Shown here piece after piece: positions 1-5,211 of a stretch of DNA of 6,640 nt (its first letter is position 1; each line of letters opens with the position of its first letter). The stretch is from DATKWV01 sp035529405 (GTDB taxonomy: Bacteria; Planctomycetota; Phycisphaerae; Sedimentisphaerales; Anaerobacaceae). Made by a program: the position numbers and the translations under genes. Below the pieces are notes generated by a model, which saw nothing but the letters and a program-made list of their open reading frames with translations, did no database searches and was not told the origin of the DNA. The DNA lies in assembly GCA_035529405.1 (NCBI GenBank), contig DATKWV010000216.1, positions 1 to 6,640 on the forward strand. The letters run 5' to 3'.

Positions 1-587
1 TTATGGCCGGACTTTATTCAAAACACGTTCTTGGCATCAAAAACCCCAGAGTGGGCCTTATGAGCATCGGGCAGGAGGATGCCAAAGGCAATGAGGTCGT
101 TAAAAAGGCCCGCGGGCTTATAAAGTCCGATTCGAATATAAATTTCGTCGGCAACATTGAAGGCCAGGATATTTTCACGGGCGTATGTGACGTTGCTATC
201 TGCGAAGGGTTTGTAGGTAATGTAATCCTCAAACTCACCGAAGGTCTCGTCAGCGGCCTGTTTAAGGCGATAAAGCACGAGCTTATGCAGGAGAAAATTC
301 GACTGGCTATGAAGTTCAAACCTGTAATGAAAAGAATATACAGAAAATACGACTACAACGAGTACGGCGGCGCCCCCCTGCTCGGTGTCAATGGCACCGC
401 CTTAATATGTCACGGCTCGAGTGAAAGCAGAACTATAAAGAACGCGATTTTAACCGCTAAAAATTATTACACAAAAAAAATAAACGACAAGATTATCGAA
501 TATCTGTCGCAGACCACGTTTTGCAACGGTTCGCAGGATAATGGTTCGGCGAAATTAGTAAGGACAATTGATGAACAAGGAAGTTAA
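1..587 (+). CDS. plsX: Phosphate acyltransferase PlsX, C-terminal part (5' end outside window)
   Basis: PlsX converts acyl-AcpP plus phosphate to acyl-phosphate, the donor for the membrane acyltransferase PlsY, and so links fatty acid synthesis to phospholipid synthesis; it is a peripheral, soluble enzyme. The frame is open from the window edge, so the Met at position 3 is internal, and about 194 residues are visible of a family usually near 330-350. Recognisable family segments in order are NPRVGLMSIGQEDAKGNE, the INFVGNIEG stretch, CDVAICEGFVGNVILK (many homologues read DGFTGNV here), and the C-terminal YGGAPLLGVNG...HGSS...IKNAI block. About 45 residues follow that block, a poorly conserved tail. 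The TAA stop lies inside fabH, giving a 17-nt overlap and suggesting co-transcription and coupled translation. Gene order plsX-fabH matches many bacteria. Identity is secure; only the tail length is unusual. Confidence 0.95.
   Translation, partial: MAGLYSKHVLGIKNPRVGLMSIGQEDAKGNEVVKKARGLIKSDSNINFVGNIEGQDIFTGVCDVAICEGFVGNVILKLTEGLVSGLFKAIKHELMQEKIRLAMKFKPVMKRIYRKYDYNEYGGAPLLGVNGTALICHGSSESRTIKNAILTAKNYYTKKINDKIIEYLSQTTFCNGSQDNGSAKLVRTIDEQGS
560..564 (+). promoter_or_regulatory. Ribosome binding site of fabH, inside plsX
   Basis: AAGGA lies 6 nt before ATG 571 and within the plsX coding region. It decides the ATG over the TTG at 568, which would be only 3 nt away from it. The arrangement is typical of overlapping, co-translated genes. 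Confidence 0.7.
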
Positions 588-1584
588 CGACCGCCCCGGC
601 TGTTATCGTGCAGTTATTACCGGATACGGCTCTTTTGCTCCGCCCAAGAAACTCACAAATGACGACCTGGCAAAAATGGTGCATACCTCGGACGAATGGA
701 TTGTTACTCGCACAGGTATCAAAACACGGCACATTGCCGCAGACGATGAAACAACAGCTTTTTTGGCAACAGAAGCAGCCAAAAAGGCCCTCACAGAGGC
801 AAAGCTCGACCCCGGGGACTTAGAACTGATTATCGTGGCCACCATTACACCCGAGATGGTTTTTCCGTCGACGGCCTCGTTCGTTCAACGTTCACTAAGG
901 GCCAGTAAAGCGTTCGTCTTTGACCTGGCTGCCGCCTGCAGCGGGTTTGTTTACGGCCTGTCTATAGTCCAGCAGTTTATTGAGAACGGCCGGCTTAACA
1001 ATGCTCTTGTTATTGGAGCCGAGACCCTGACTAAAATCACCAACTATGATGACCGCACGAGCTGCATTCTTTTTGGTGACGGTTCAGGTGCCGTCGTTCT
1101 TGAGAAAAAAGCTGATGGCCGTAAGGGAATCATTTACAGCACGATGCATTCGGACGGGGATTGCTGGGAGGCTTTAAATTGCCAGGCGTATGGCTCGCTC
1201 TATCCTCCTGACAAAGAGCTTAAAAACCCGAAGCTGATATACATGGAAATTAAAGGCAGAGAGGTGTACCAGCAGGCGGTTCGGCGAATTGTTGAAACCG
1301 TAAATCACTGTATGAAACATTGTGGTTTGAGCATTGATGATATTGCCATGGTCATTTCGCATCAGATGAATGCAAGGATTATTGAGTCGGCAGCCAAACG
1401 TCTGGAATTTCCCAGCGATAAAGTCTTTTTGAATATCGCCGAATATGGCAACACCTCTGCAGCCTCGGTGCCGATAGCTTTTGACGAATGTGTCCGCAGT
1501 GGGAAAATTAAAAGAGGTGATATCGTCATTTTTGTCGCTTTTGGCGCGGGCCTGACCTGGGGGGCAAACGTAATAGAATTTTGA
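571..1584 (+). CDS. fabH: 3-oxoacyl-[acyl-carrier-protein] synthase III (FabH)
   Basis: FabH is a cytosolic homodimeric enzyme that starts fatty acid chains by condensing a short acyl-CoA with malonyl-AcpP. The 337-residue protein has the thiolase-fold catalytic triad: Cys123 in DLAAACSGF, His264 in SHQMNARII and Asn294 in YGNTSAAS. It ends with the typical GAGLTWGANVIEF. The usual His-Gln-Ala-Asn motif reads His-Gln-Met-Asn here. Phe98 of FPS aligns without gaps to E. coli Phe87, part of the acyl pocket, but this does not settle primer preference. The protein is about 20 residues longer than E. coli FabH (317), partly in a short N-terminal extension. ATG 571 was chosen because AAGGA (560-564) precedes it by 6 nt; an adjacent in-frame TTG at 568 is less likely. 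The start lies within the end of plsX. The product could favour acetyl- or branched-chain primers; sequence alone does not decide. Confidence 0.96.
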   Translation: MNKEVNDRPGCYRAVITGYGSFAPPKKLTNDDLAKMVHTSDEWIVTRTGIKTRHIAADDETTAFLATEAAKKALTEAKLDPGDLELIIVATITPEMVFPSTASFVQRSLRASKAFVFDLAAACSGFVYGLSIVQQFIENGRLNNALVIGAETLTKITNYDDRTSCILFGDGSGAVVLEKKADGRKGIIYSTMHSDGDCWEALNCQAYGSLYPPDKELKNPKLIYMEIKGREVYQQAVRRIVETVNHCMKHCGLSIDDIAMVISHQMNARIIESAAKRLEFPSDKVFLNIAEYGNTSAASVPIAFDECVRSGKIKRGDIVIFVAFGAGLTWGANVIEF

Positions 1585-1614
1585 TGTTGAGTTTCATGGA
1601 GGATACCGAACAAC

Positions 1615-1638
1615 ATGCAAGGCGAAGGGAAATTATGA
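1615..1638 (+). other. Possible 7-codon upstream ORF overlapping the fabD start
   Basis: The reading frame starting at ATG 1615 encodes MQGEGKL and ends at TGA 1636-1638, which overlaps the fabD ATG (1635) as ATGA. A strong Shine-Dalgarno-like GGAGG (1598-1602) sits 12 nt upstream of this ATG, a longer distance than usual. The fabD ribosome site lies within this tiny frame. This could couple fabD translation to a leader, but a chance arrangement is quite possible; no conservation data are available. Confidence 0.2.
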
Positions 1639-2576
1639 AAACAGCTTTTTTATTTCCGGGACAGGGAGCCCAGGCTGTTGGTATGGGTGCAGATATAGCC
1701 GGCGCCTTCGAAGAAGCGGCTTGCGTTTATGAAAAGGCTAATGAAATATTGGGCTATGACCTGAGAAGCATCTGTTTTGAGGGTCCTGCCGAAAAGTTGA
1801 ACACCACGACGATTTCACAGCCGGCGATATTTGCTACTTCTGCCGCTGTTCTGGAAGTTTTCCGGGCCTCAGATTACACAAAACAAATCCAGCCTGATAT
1901 CACGGCCGGACTTAGTCTGGGTGAATATACCGCCTTATATGCCGCTGGTGTTATGAGTTTTGAAGAAGGCCTAAAACTGGTGGCCAAAAGAGGACAGGCC
2001 ATGCAGGCCGCTGCCGACGCACAGTCTGGCTCAATGGTCAGTATAATAGGCCTTGAGGAAGATAAAGTTCGACAACTTTGTGAAGCTGCCGCTCAGGATG
2101 AACTGCTCGAACCCGTGAATTTTAATTGCCCGGGGCAGATTGTTGTCAGTGGTACAAAGACAGCCTGTAGTCGTGCAGCCGAGTTGGCCGCAGAGTATGG
2201 GGCCATAAAGGCTGTGCCGCTTGAAGTGGCCGGTGCTTTTCATACTGATATGATGTCCACCGCCGCAGAGATTCTTGAACAGGCCTTTCGGCAGTGTAAT
2301 CTTTCTGAGCCTTCGCAGGTTAAAACTATCGCAAATATTGATGGGCAGTATTACCAGACGGCCGAAAATGTGATAAAAGGGTTAACAAAGCAGTTGACTT
2401 GCCCCATTCTTTGGCAAAAATGCATGGAAAAACTTTTGGCTGATGGTATGGAAAAATTCTATGAGATTGGCCCCGGCCGTGTTTTGACCGGCCTTATGCG
2501 AAGAATAAACAGAAAGGTAAAAGTTGTAAATATAAGCAGTCTGCAGGCTTTAAATGAATTATCAGGCAATGCTTGA
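1635..2576 (+). CDS. fabD: Malonyl-CoA:acyl carrier protein transacylase (FabD)
   Basis: FabD moves the malonyl group from CoA to the phosphopantetheine arm of AcpP, supplying extender units to FabH and FabF. The 313-residue length fits the family (E. coli 309). Visible motifs are the N-terminal FPGQGAQ with Gln10, the nucleophile Ser94 in GLSLGEY, Arg119 in the KRGQAMQ segment that holds the malonyl carboxylate, and His203 in VAGAFHT completing the Ser-His pair. E. coli has GHSLGE; the Leu before Ser and the following AMQAAAD...SMVSIIGL stretch resemble plant and cyanobacterial enzymes as I recall them. ATG 1635 was chosen because the family begins a few residues before AFLFPGQG and AAGGGA (1625-1630) lies 4 nt upstream. 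In-frame ATGs at 1584 (overlapping the fabH stop as TGATG) and 1596 would add 17 or 13 charged residues and lack a ribosome site. It lies between fabH and fabG in the same operon. Confidence 0.96.
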   Translation: MKTAFLFPGQGAQAVGMGADIAGAFEEAACVYEKANEILGYDLRSICFEGPAEKLNTTTISQPAIFATSAAVLEVFRASDYTKQIQPDITAGLSLGEYTALYAAGVMSFEEGLKLVAKRGQAMQAAADAQSGSMVSIIGLEEDKVRQLCEAAAQDELLEPVNFNCPGQIVVSGTKTACSRAAELAAEYGAIKAVPLEVAGAFHTDMMSTAAEILEQAFRQCNLSEPSQVKTIANIDGQYYQTAENVIKGLTKQLTCPILWQKCMEKLLADGMEKFYEIGPGRVLTGLMRRINRKVKVVNISSLQALNELSGNA

Positions 2577-2595
2577 GGTTTTAGTGCCTCAAAGC
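2571..2595 (+). other. Small hairpin spanning the fabD stop codon, upstream of the fabG ribosome site
   Basis: The left arm GCTTGAGG (2571-2578) pairs with CCTCAAAGC (2587-2595) with one bulged A, around an 8-nt loop TTTTAGTG. The fabD TGA is in the left arm. No T-run follows, so this is not an intrinsic terminator. It could be an RNA processing, stability or translation-pausing element in the fabD-fabG gap; the stem is short and may be chance. Confidence 0.35.
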
Positions 2596-2614
2596 AGATA
2601 AGGAGATAATTGAA

Positions 2615-3352
2615 ATGTCAGAAAAACGACTGGCTGTTGTAACTGGTGCTGCCAGAGGTATAGGCCGCGCGGTTGTGCTTGAGTTACTTAAACAGGGACG
2701 GGAAGTTGTTGGTCTTGATATAAACACCGAACAGCTCACTGAGCTTGAGGAGGTGGTCAAGCAGGCCGGCTTTACCTGCAAAACCGCTTGTGTGGATATT
2801 ACCGATACAACCAAATTTACTGAAGTGCTTGAGGGGGTGATAGCTGAGCATGGAAGTATTGATATTCTGATTAATAACGCGGGTATTACCCGTGACGGTC
2901 TTATTATGCGTATGAGCGATGAGGATTTCGACAAGGTAATCGATGTGAATCTAAGGGCCGCTTTTGTAGCGATACGCACGGTCTCGAGAGGCATGGTCAG
3001 AAACAAATTCGGCCGGATTGTCAGTCTAAGCTCTGTTGCAGGAGTTATGGGCAACGCCGGCCAGAGCAATTATTCAGCCAGTAAGGCCGGCCTCATAGGC
3101 CTAACCAAGACCGTTGCTCGTGAATTGGCAACTAAAAAAATAACGGCAAACTGTGTTGCCCCGGGCTTTATTGTTACGGATATGACCGATAAACTGCCCG
3201 AACCCGTTAAAGAAGGGGCGAAAAAGATTATCCCGCTTCGCAAATTTGGTTCTGTGGATGATGTCGCAAAGGCTATCGCCTTCCTTGCCAGCGACGAGTC
3301 CGGCTATATAACCGGGCAGGTCCTCTGTGTTGACGGCGGAATGGCGATGTAA
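2615..3352 (+). CDS. fabG: 3-oxoacyl-[acyl-carrier-protein] reductase (FabG)
   Basis: FabG is a cytosolic, usually tetrameric short-chain dehydrogenase/reductase that uses NADPH to reduce 3-ketoacyl-AcpP to 3-hydroxyacyl-AcpP in each elongation cycle. The 245-residue protein shows the Rossmann cofactor motif TGAARGIG (residues 10-17), the NNAG motif (87-90) and the catalytic set Asn112, Ser140, Tyr153 and Lys157 (in SNYSASK). It also has the PG and TDM segments after strand six (183-190) and the C-terminal VDGGMAM typical of FabG. ATG 2615 is supported by AAGGAG (2600-2605), 9 nt upstream. SDR proteins have many substrates, but the position between fabD and acpP and the FabG-like C terminus make this the fatty acid enzyme. 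The stop codon runs directly into a long A-tract that may be part of the next promoter. Confidence 0.96.
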   Translation: MSEKRLAVVTGAARGIGRAVVLELLKQGREVVGLDINTEQLTELEEVVKQAGFTCKTACVDITDTTKFTEVLEGVIAEHGSIDILINNAGITRDGLIMRMSDEDFDKVIDVNLRAAFVAIRTVSRGMVRNKFGRIVSLSSVAGVMGNAGQSNYSASKAGLIGLTKTVARELATKKITANCVAPGFIVTDMTDKLPEPVKEGAKKIIPLRKFGSVDDVAKAIAFLASDESGYITGQVLCVDGGMAM

Positions 3353-3368
3353 AAAAAAAGAAAAAAAA
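3351..3368 (+). promoter_or_regulatory. A-tract (A9-G-A8), UP-element-like, upstream of the acpP promoter candidate
   Basis: Nine A, one G and eight A follow directly from the fabG stop codon. If transcription starts near 3410, the tract covers about -59 to -42, which is where UP elements contact the RNA polymerase alpha subunit and where A-tracts bend DNA. The position is seen; the function is inferred. Confidence 0.4.
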
Positions 3369-3374
3369 TGTTTG

Positions 3375-3403
3375 TTGACAGGCATTTTAGCAGGTAATAT
3401 ACC
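3375..3403 (+). promoter_or_regulatory. Candidate sigma-70-type promoter for acpP-fabF
   Basis: A perfect -35 hexamer TTGACA (3375-3380) is followed after 17 bp by TATACC (3398-3403), a 4 of 6 match to the -10 consensus. The expected start is near 3410, giving acpP a leader of about 100 nt. The box lies in the 156-nt gap between fabG and acpP, the longest gap inside the fab cluster. A separate promoter would fit the need for more AcpP than enzymes, as known for acpP in other bacteria. The -10 is imperfect and the promoter is unproven. Confidence 0.5.
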
Positions 3404-3406
3404 TGC
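3390..3406. promoter_or_regulatory. Inverted repeat overlapping the candidate -10 box (possible operator)
   Basis: GCAGGTA (3390-3396) and TACCTGC (3400-3406) form perfect 7-bp arms around ATA, covering the TATACC box. A second, partly overlapping pair, CAGGCA (3379-3384) and TGCCTG (3404-3409), brackets the same region. Such symmetry over a -10 box suits a dimeric repressor. It does not match the FapR, FabT or FadR operators as I remember them. No T-run follows, so a terminator reading is unlikely. Confidence 0.4.
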
Positions 3407-3424
3407 CTGAATAATGACGATACA

Positions 3425-3450
3425 GGCGGTTTTTACCTTGGATAACCGCC
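3425..3450 (+). other. Perfect 7-bp hairpin in the acpP leader
   Basis: GGCGGTT (3425-3431) pairs perfectly with AACCGCC (3444-3450) around a 12-nt loop TTTACCTTGGAT. It lies about 60 nt before the acpP start and would be in the 5' leader if the upstream promoter is used. There is no following T-run. It may stabilise or regulate the acpP mRNA; it does not resemble a riboswitch class I recognise. Confidence 0.45.
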
Positions 3451-3493
3451 GTAAATAGATAGTTGTAGAATACGAAAAAATTGCTGTTTGACT

Positions 3494-3500
3494 AAGGAGG
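3494..3500 (+). promoter_or_regulatory. Strong ribosome binding site deciding the acpP GTG start
   Basis: AAGGAGG is the strongest Shine-Dalgarno sequence of the window and lies 8 nt before GTG 3509. It rules out the longer frame from TTG 3488, which would translate through the ribosome site itself. High initiation strength fits the abundance of acyl carrier protein. Confidence 0.85.
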
Positions 3501-3508
3501 CAAAACAA

Positions 3509-3781
3509 GTGAGTGCTGATGAGGTAGATGTCAAGGCGATAGAGCAGAAAGTAATCGAAATAATAAGTGAGCAGATGGGAGTGGATAAATCTGAAATCAC
3601 CCGTGAGACCTCATTTATTAACGATTTAAATGCCGACTCGTTGGACACCGTGGAACTTGTTATGGAATTTGAGGACGAATTCGATATGAGCATTCCGGAC
3701 GAGGAAGCTGAGAAAATCCAGACGGTCGGTGCGGCGATTGATTATATTGCTAACATTGCACAATCCAAAAGCCAAGAGTAA
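3509..3781 (+). CDS. acpP: Acyl carrier protein (AcpP)
   Basis: AcpP carries growing acyl chains on a 4'-phosphopantetheine arm and is the shared partner of FabD, FabH, FabG, FabF and PlsX. The 90-residue, strongly acidic protein has the modification site Ser44 in NADSLDTVEL and a four-helix pattern. The acidic recognition helix EFEDEFDMSIPDEEAEKI (53-70) follows Ser44 and is the surface that partner enzymes bind. It is about 12 residues longer than E. coli AcpP, with a short N-terminal extension and an extra tail SKSQE. The start is GTG, chosen for the ideal AAGGAGG 8 nt upstream. The gene has its own candidate promoter and a hairpin leader, and fabF follows after 14 nt. The attaching enzyme, holo-ACP synthase, is not in the window. 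Confidence 0.96.
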   Translation: MSADEVDVKAIEQKVIEIISEQMGVDKSEITRETSFINDLNADSLDTVELVMEFEDEFDMSIPDEEAEKIQTVGAAIDYIANIAQSKSQE

Positions 3782-3795
3782 CGAACGATTCTGTT

Positions 3796-5040
3796 ATGGA
3801 TAAACGGCGCGTTGTTATAACTGGCTTGGGTTGTGTTACTCCCTTGGCTGAGTCGGCGGAAGATTTATTCTCCGCGCTCCAGCAAGGCAAGAGCGGCATT
3901 TCCAAGATAGATTCCTTCGATGTCAGCGAGTATCCTGTTAGATTCGGGGGCCAGATTAAGAACTTCAACGTTACTAAATACGTTGACCAGCGGGAAAGCA
4001 AGCGCATGGACCGCTTTACGCAGTTTGCGATGGCCGCAGCGATTCAGGCCGTCAAAGACAGCGGCCTTGATTTTGCCGGGGAAGACCCTTTTCGCACAGG
4101 TGTTATTGTAGGAACAGGCATCGGCGGAATTAAGGAAATAGAAGAGCAGCACATGAGGTTGCTCAACAAAGGCCCCAGGAAGGTTTCACCTTTCTGTGTT
4201 CCACGTCTTATGGGCAATGCCGCCAGCGGCAGTATCGCGATTAACTACGGCCTTCGCGGCCCGAATATTTGTGTCGTAAGCGCCTGTGCCTCGGGCAGCC
4301 ATGCAATCGGTGAGGCCTACAATAATATTGTTACCGGCCGAAGTGATATTATGATAACCGGAGGCTCCGAAGCTGCACTTACTCCCATAGGTCTCGCCTC
4401 GTTCTGTTCCGCAAAGTCCCTGAGCACACGCAATGACGACCCACAGGCTGCATCAAGACCATTCGATAAAGACAGAGATGGATTTGTTCTGGCCGAAGGT
4501 GCCGGCGTGCTTGTCCTGGAAGAATATGAGCGCGCTAAAAAACGCGGAGCCAATATTTACGCTGAACTTCTCGGATATGCTGCGACCGATGATGGTTATC
4601 ATATTACCGCTCCTTTGCCCGACGGTGCCGGCGCAGCAAAGGCTATGGAACTGGCCCTTGCCGATGCTGGTATTGATAAAGAAAAGGTCGACTATATCAA
4701 CGCGCACGGAACAGGCACCGAATTAAACGACCTGGCCGAAAGCATCGCGATAAAGAACGTCTTTGGTGACCACGCATATAAGCTGCTTGTCAGTTCCACA
4801 AAGAGTTGTCTTGGCCACTCACTTGGTGCAACCGGTGCGGTTGAGCTTTTGATATGCTGTAAGGCGATTACCAAATCGGTTGTCCCCCCCACTATCAATC
4901 TTGACAATCCGGATGAACGTTGCGACCTTAAGATGGACTATGTGCCTTTGGAAGCTCGCGAACACCAGGTCAATGTCGCCGTCAGTAATTCGCTTGGTTT
5001 CGGCGGACACAATTCCTGCCTCGTCGTAGGCAAGGTTTAG
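3796..5040 (+). CDS. fabF: 3-oxoacyl-[acyl-carrier-protein] synthase II (FabF)
   Basis: FabF is the cytosolic homodimeric condensing enzyme that elongates acyl-AcpP with malonyl-AcpP. The 414-residue protein matches the family length. It shows Cys164 in VSACASGSH, His304 in NAHGTGTELND, Lys336 in SSTKSCLGH, His341 in GHSLGATGA and the gating Phe402 in GFGGHN, that is the Cys-His-His set of KAS I/II enzymes. The His304 loop with ELND and overall similarity favour FabF over FabB, consistent with its place after acpP. ATG 3796 begins MDKRRVVITGLG, just before the first strand, so no later start is possible. No clear Shine-Dalgarno is visible in the 14 nt after acpP, unlike the other genes here, suggesting re-initiation or coupling with acpP translation. 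The segment EIEEQH...GPRKVSPF resembles planctomycete FabF proteins from memory. Confidence 0.96.
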   Translation: MDKRRVVITGLGCVTPLAESAEDLFSALQQGKSGISKIDSFDVSEYPVRFGGQIKNFNVTKYVDQRESKRMDRFTQFAMAAAIQAVKDSGLDFAGEDPFRTGVIVGTGIGGIKEIEEQHMRLLNKGPRKVSPFCVPRLMGNAASGSIAINYGLRGPNICVVSACASGSHAIGEAYNNIVTGRSDIMITGGSEAALTPIGLASFCSAKSLSTRNDDPQAASRPFDKDRDGFVLAEGAGVLVLEEYERAKKRGANIYAELLGYAATDDGYHITAPLPDGAGAAKAMELALADAGIDKEKVDYINAHGTGTELNDLAESIAIKNVFGDHAYKLLVSSTKSCLGHSLGATGAVELLICCKAITKSVVPPTINLDNPDERCDLKMDYVPLEAREHQVNVAVSNSLGFGGHNSCLVVGKV

Positions 5041-5211
5041 CACGTCTTTCTTAAAAACAATGCCAACTTCTGAAGTTGAGTGCTAATAGACTGCAAAGGC
5101 ATTTTGCACTGCTGCTAAACTAAATATCTTGCAATATCTGCTGCTTTGGACTATTGTTTTGCCGAATAAAGAAGTTGAAGGTGACAGATTTGTAAAATAA
5201 GGAGAAACGTG
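5041..5211. other. Gap between fabF and hisF with small inverted repeats
   Basis: No gene is seen in these 171 nt. CAACTTC (5064-5070) and GAAGTTG (5072-5078) form a near-palindrome around a single T, and GAAGTTG recurs at 5171-5177. TGCAAA (5092-5097) and TTTGCA (5103-5108) form a second 6-bp inverted repeat. CTGCTGCT occurs at 5109-5116 and 5138-5145. None is followed by a T-run, so no intrinsic terminator for fabF can be called. The gap's length and lower GC suggest a transcription boundary between the fab cluster and hisF. Confidence 0.5.
5129..5157 (+). promoter_or_regulatory. Weak candidate promoter for hisF
   Basis: TTGCAA (5129-5134) and TATTGT (5152-5157) are separated by 17 bp; each matches the sigma-70 consensus at 4 of 6 positions. 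A start near 5164 would leave a leader of about 48 nt before hisF. Matches this weak occur by chance in AT-rich gaps. Confidence 0.25.

Noticed and set aside
1581..1634. N-terminally extended FabD from TTG 1581, ATG 1584 or ATG 1596
   Set aside because: No ribosome site precedes them and the added residues are charged and unlike the family; kept only as a finding.
2581..3069. 162-codon open frame on the minus strand opposite fabG
   Set aside because: Antisense shadow of a clear fabG with Ser/Thr/Leu-rich low-information translation and no recognisable domain or ribosome site.
3351..3368. Slippery A-run causing frameshifting at the end of fabG
   Set aside because: The run begins within the stop codon, so any slippage would come too late to extend a conserved protein; no downstream frame of interest continues.
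3390..3450. Intrinsic terminator after fabG
   Set aside because: Both hairpins lack a following T-run on the + strand.
3488..3508. Longer acpP frame starting at TTG 3488
   Set aside because: It would translate through the AAGGAGG ribosome site; GTG 3509 has ideal spacing and gives a normal ACP N terminus.
3101..3508. 135-codon minus-strand frame covering the fabG end and the acpP leader
   Set aside because: No family resemblance; overlaps fabG coding sequence and the likely acpP promoter region.
5209..5211. GTG start for hisF
   Set aside because: Only 4 nt from AAGGAG; the next codon ATG 5212 has better spacing and codon choice.
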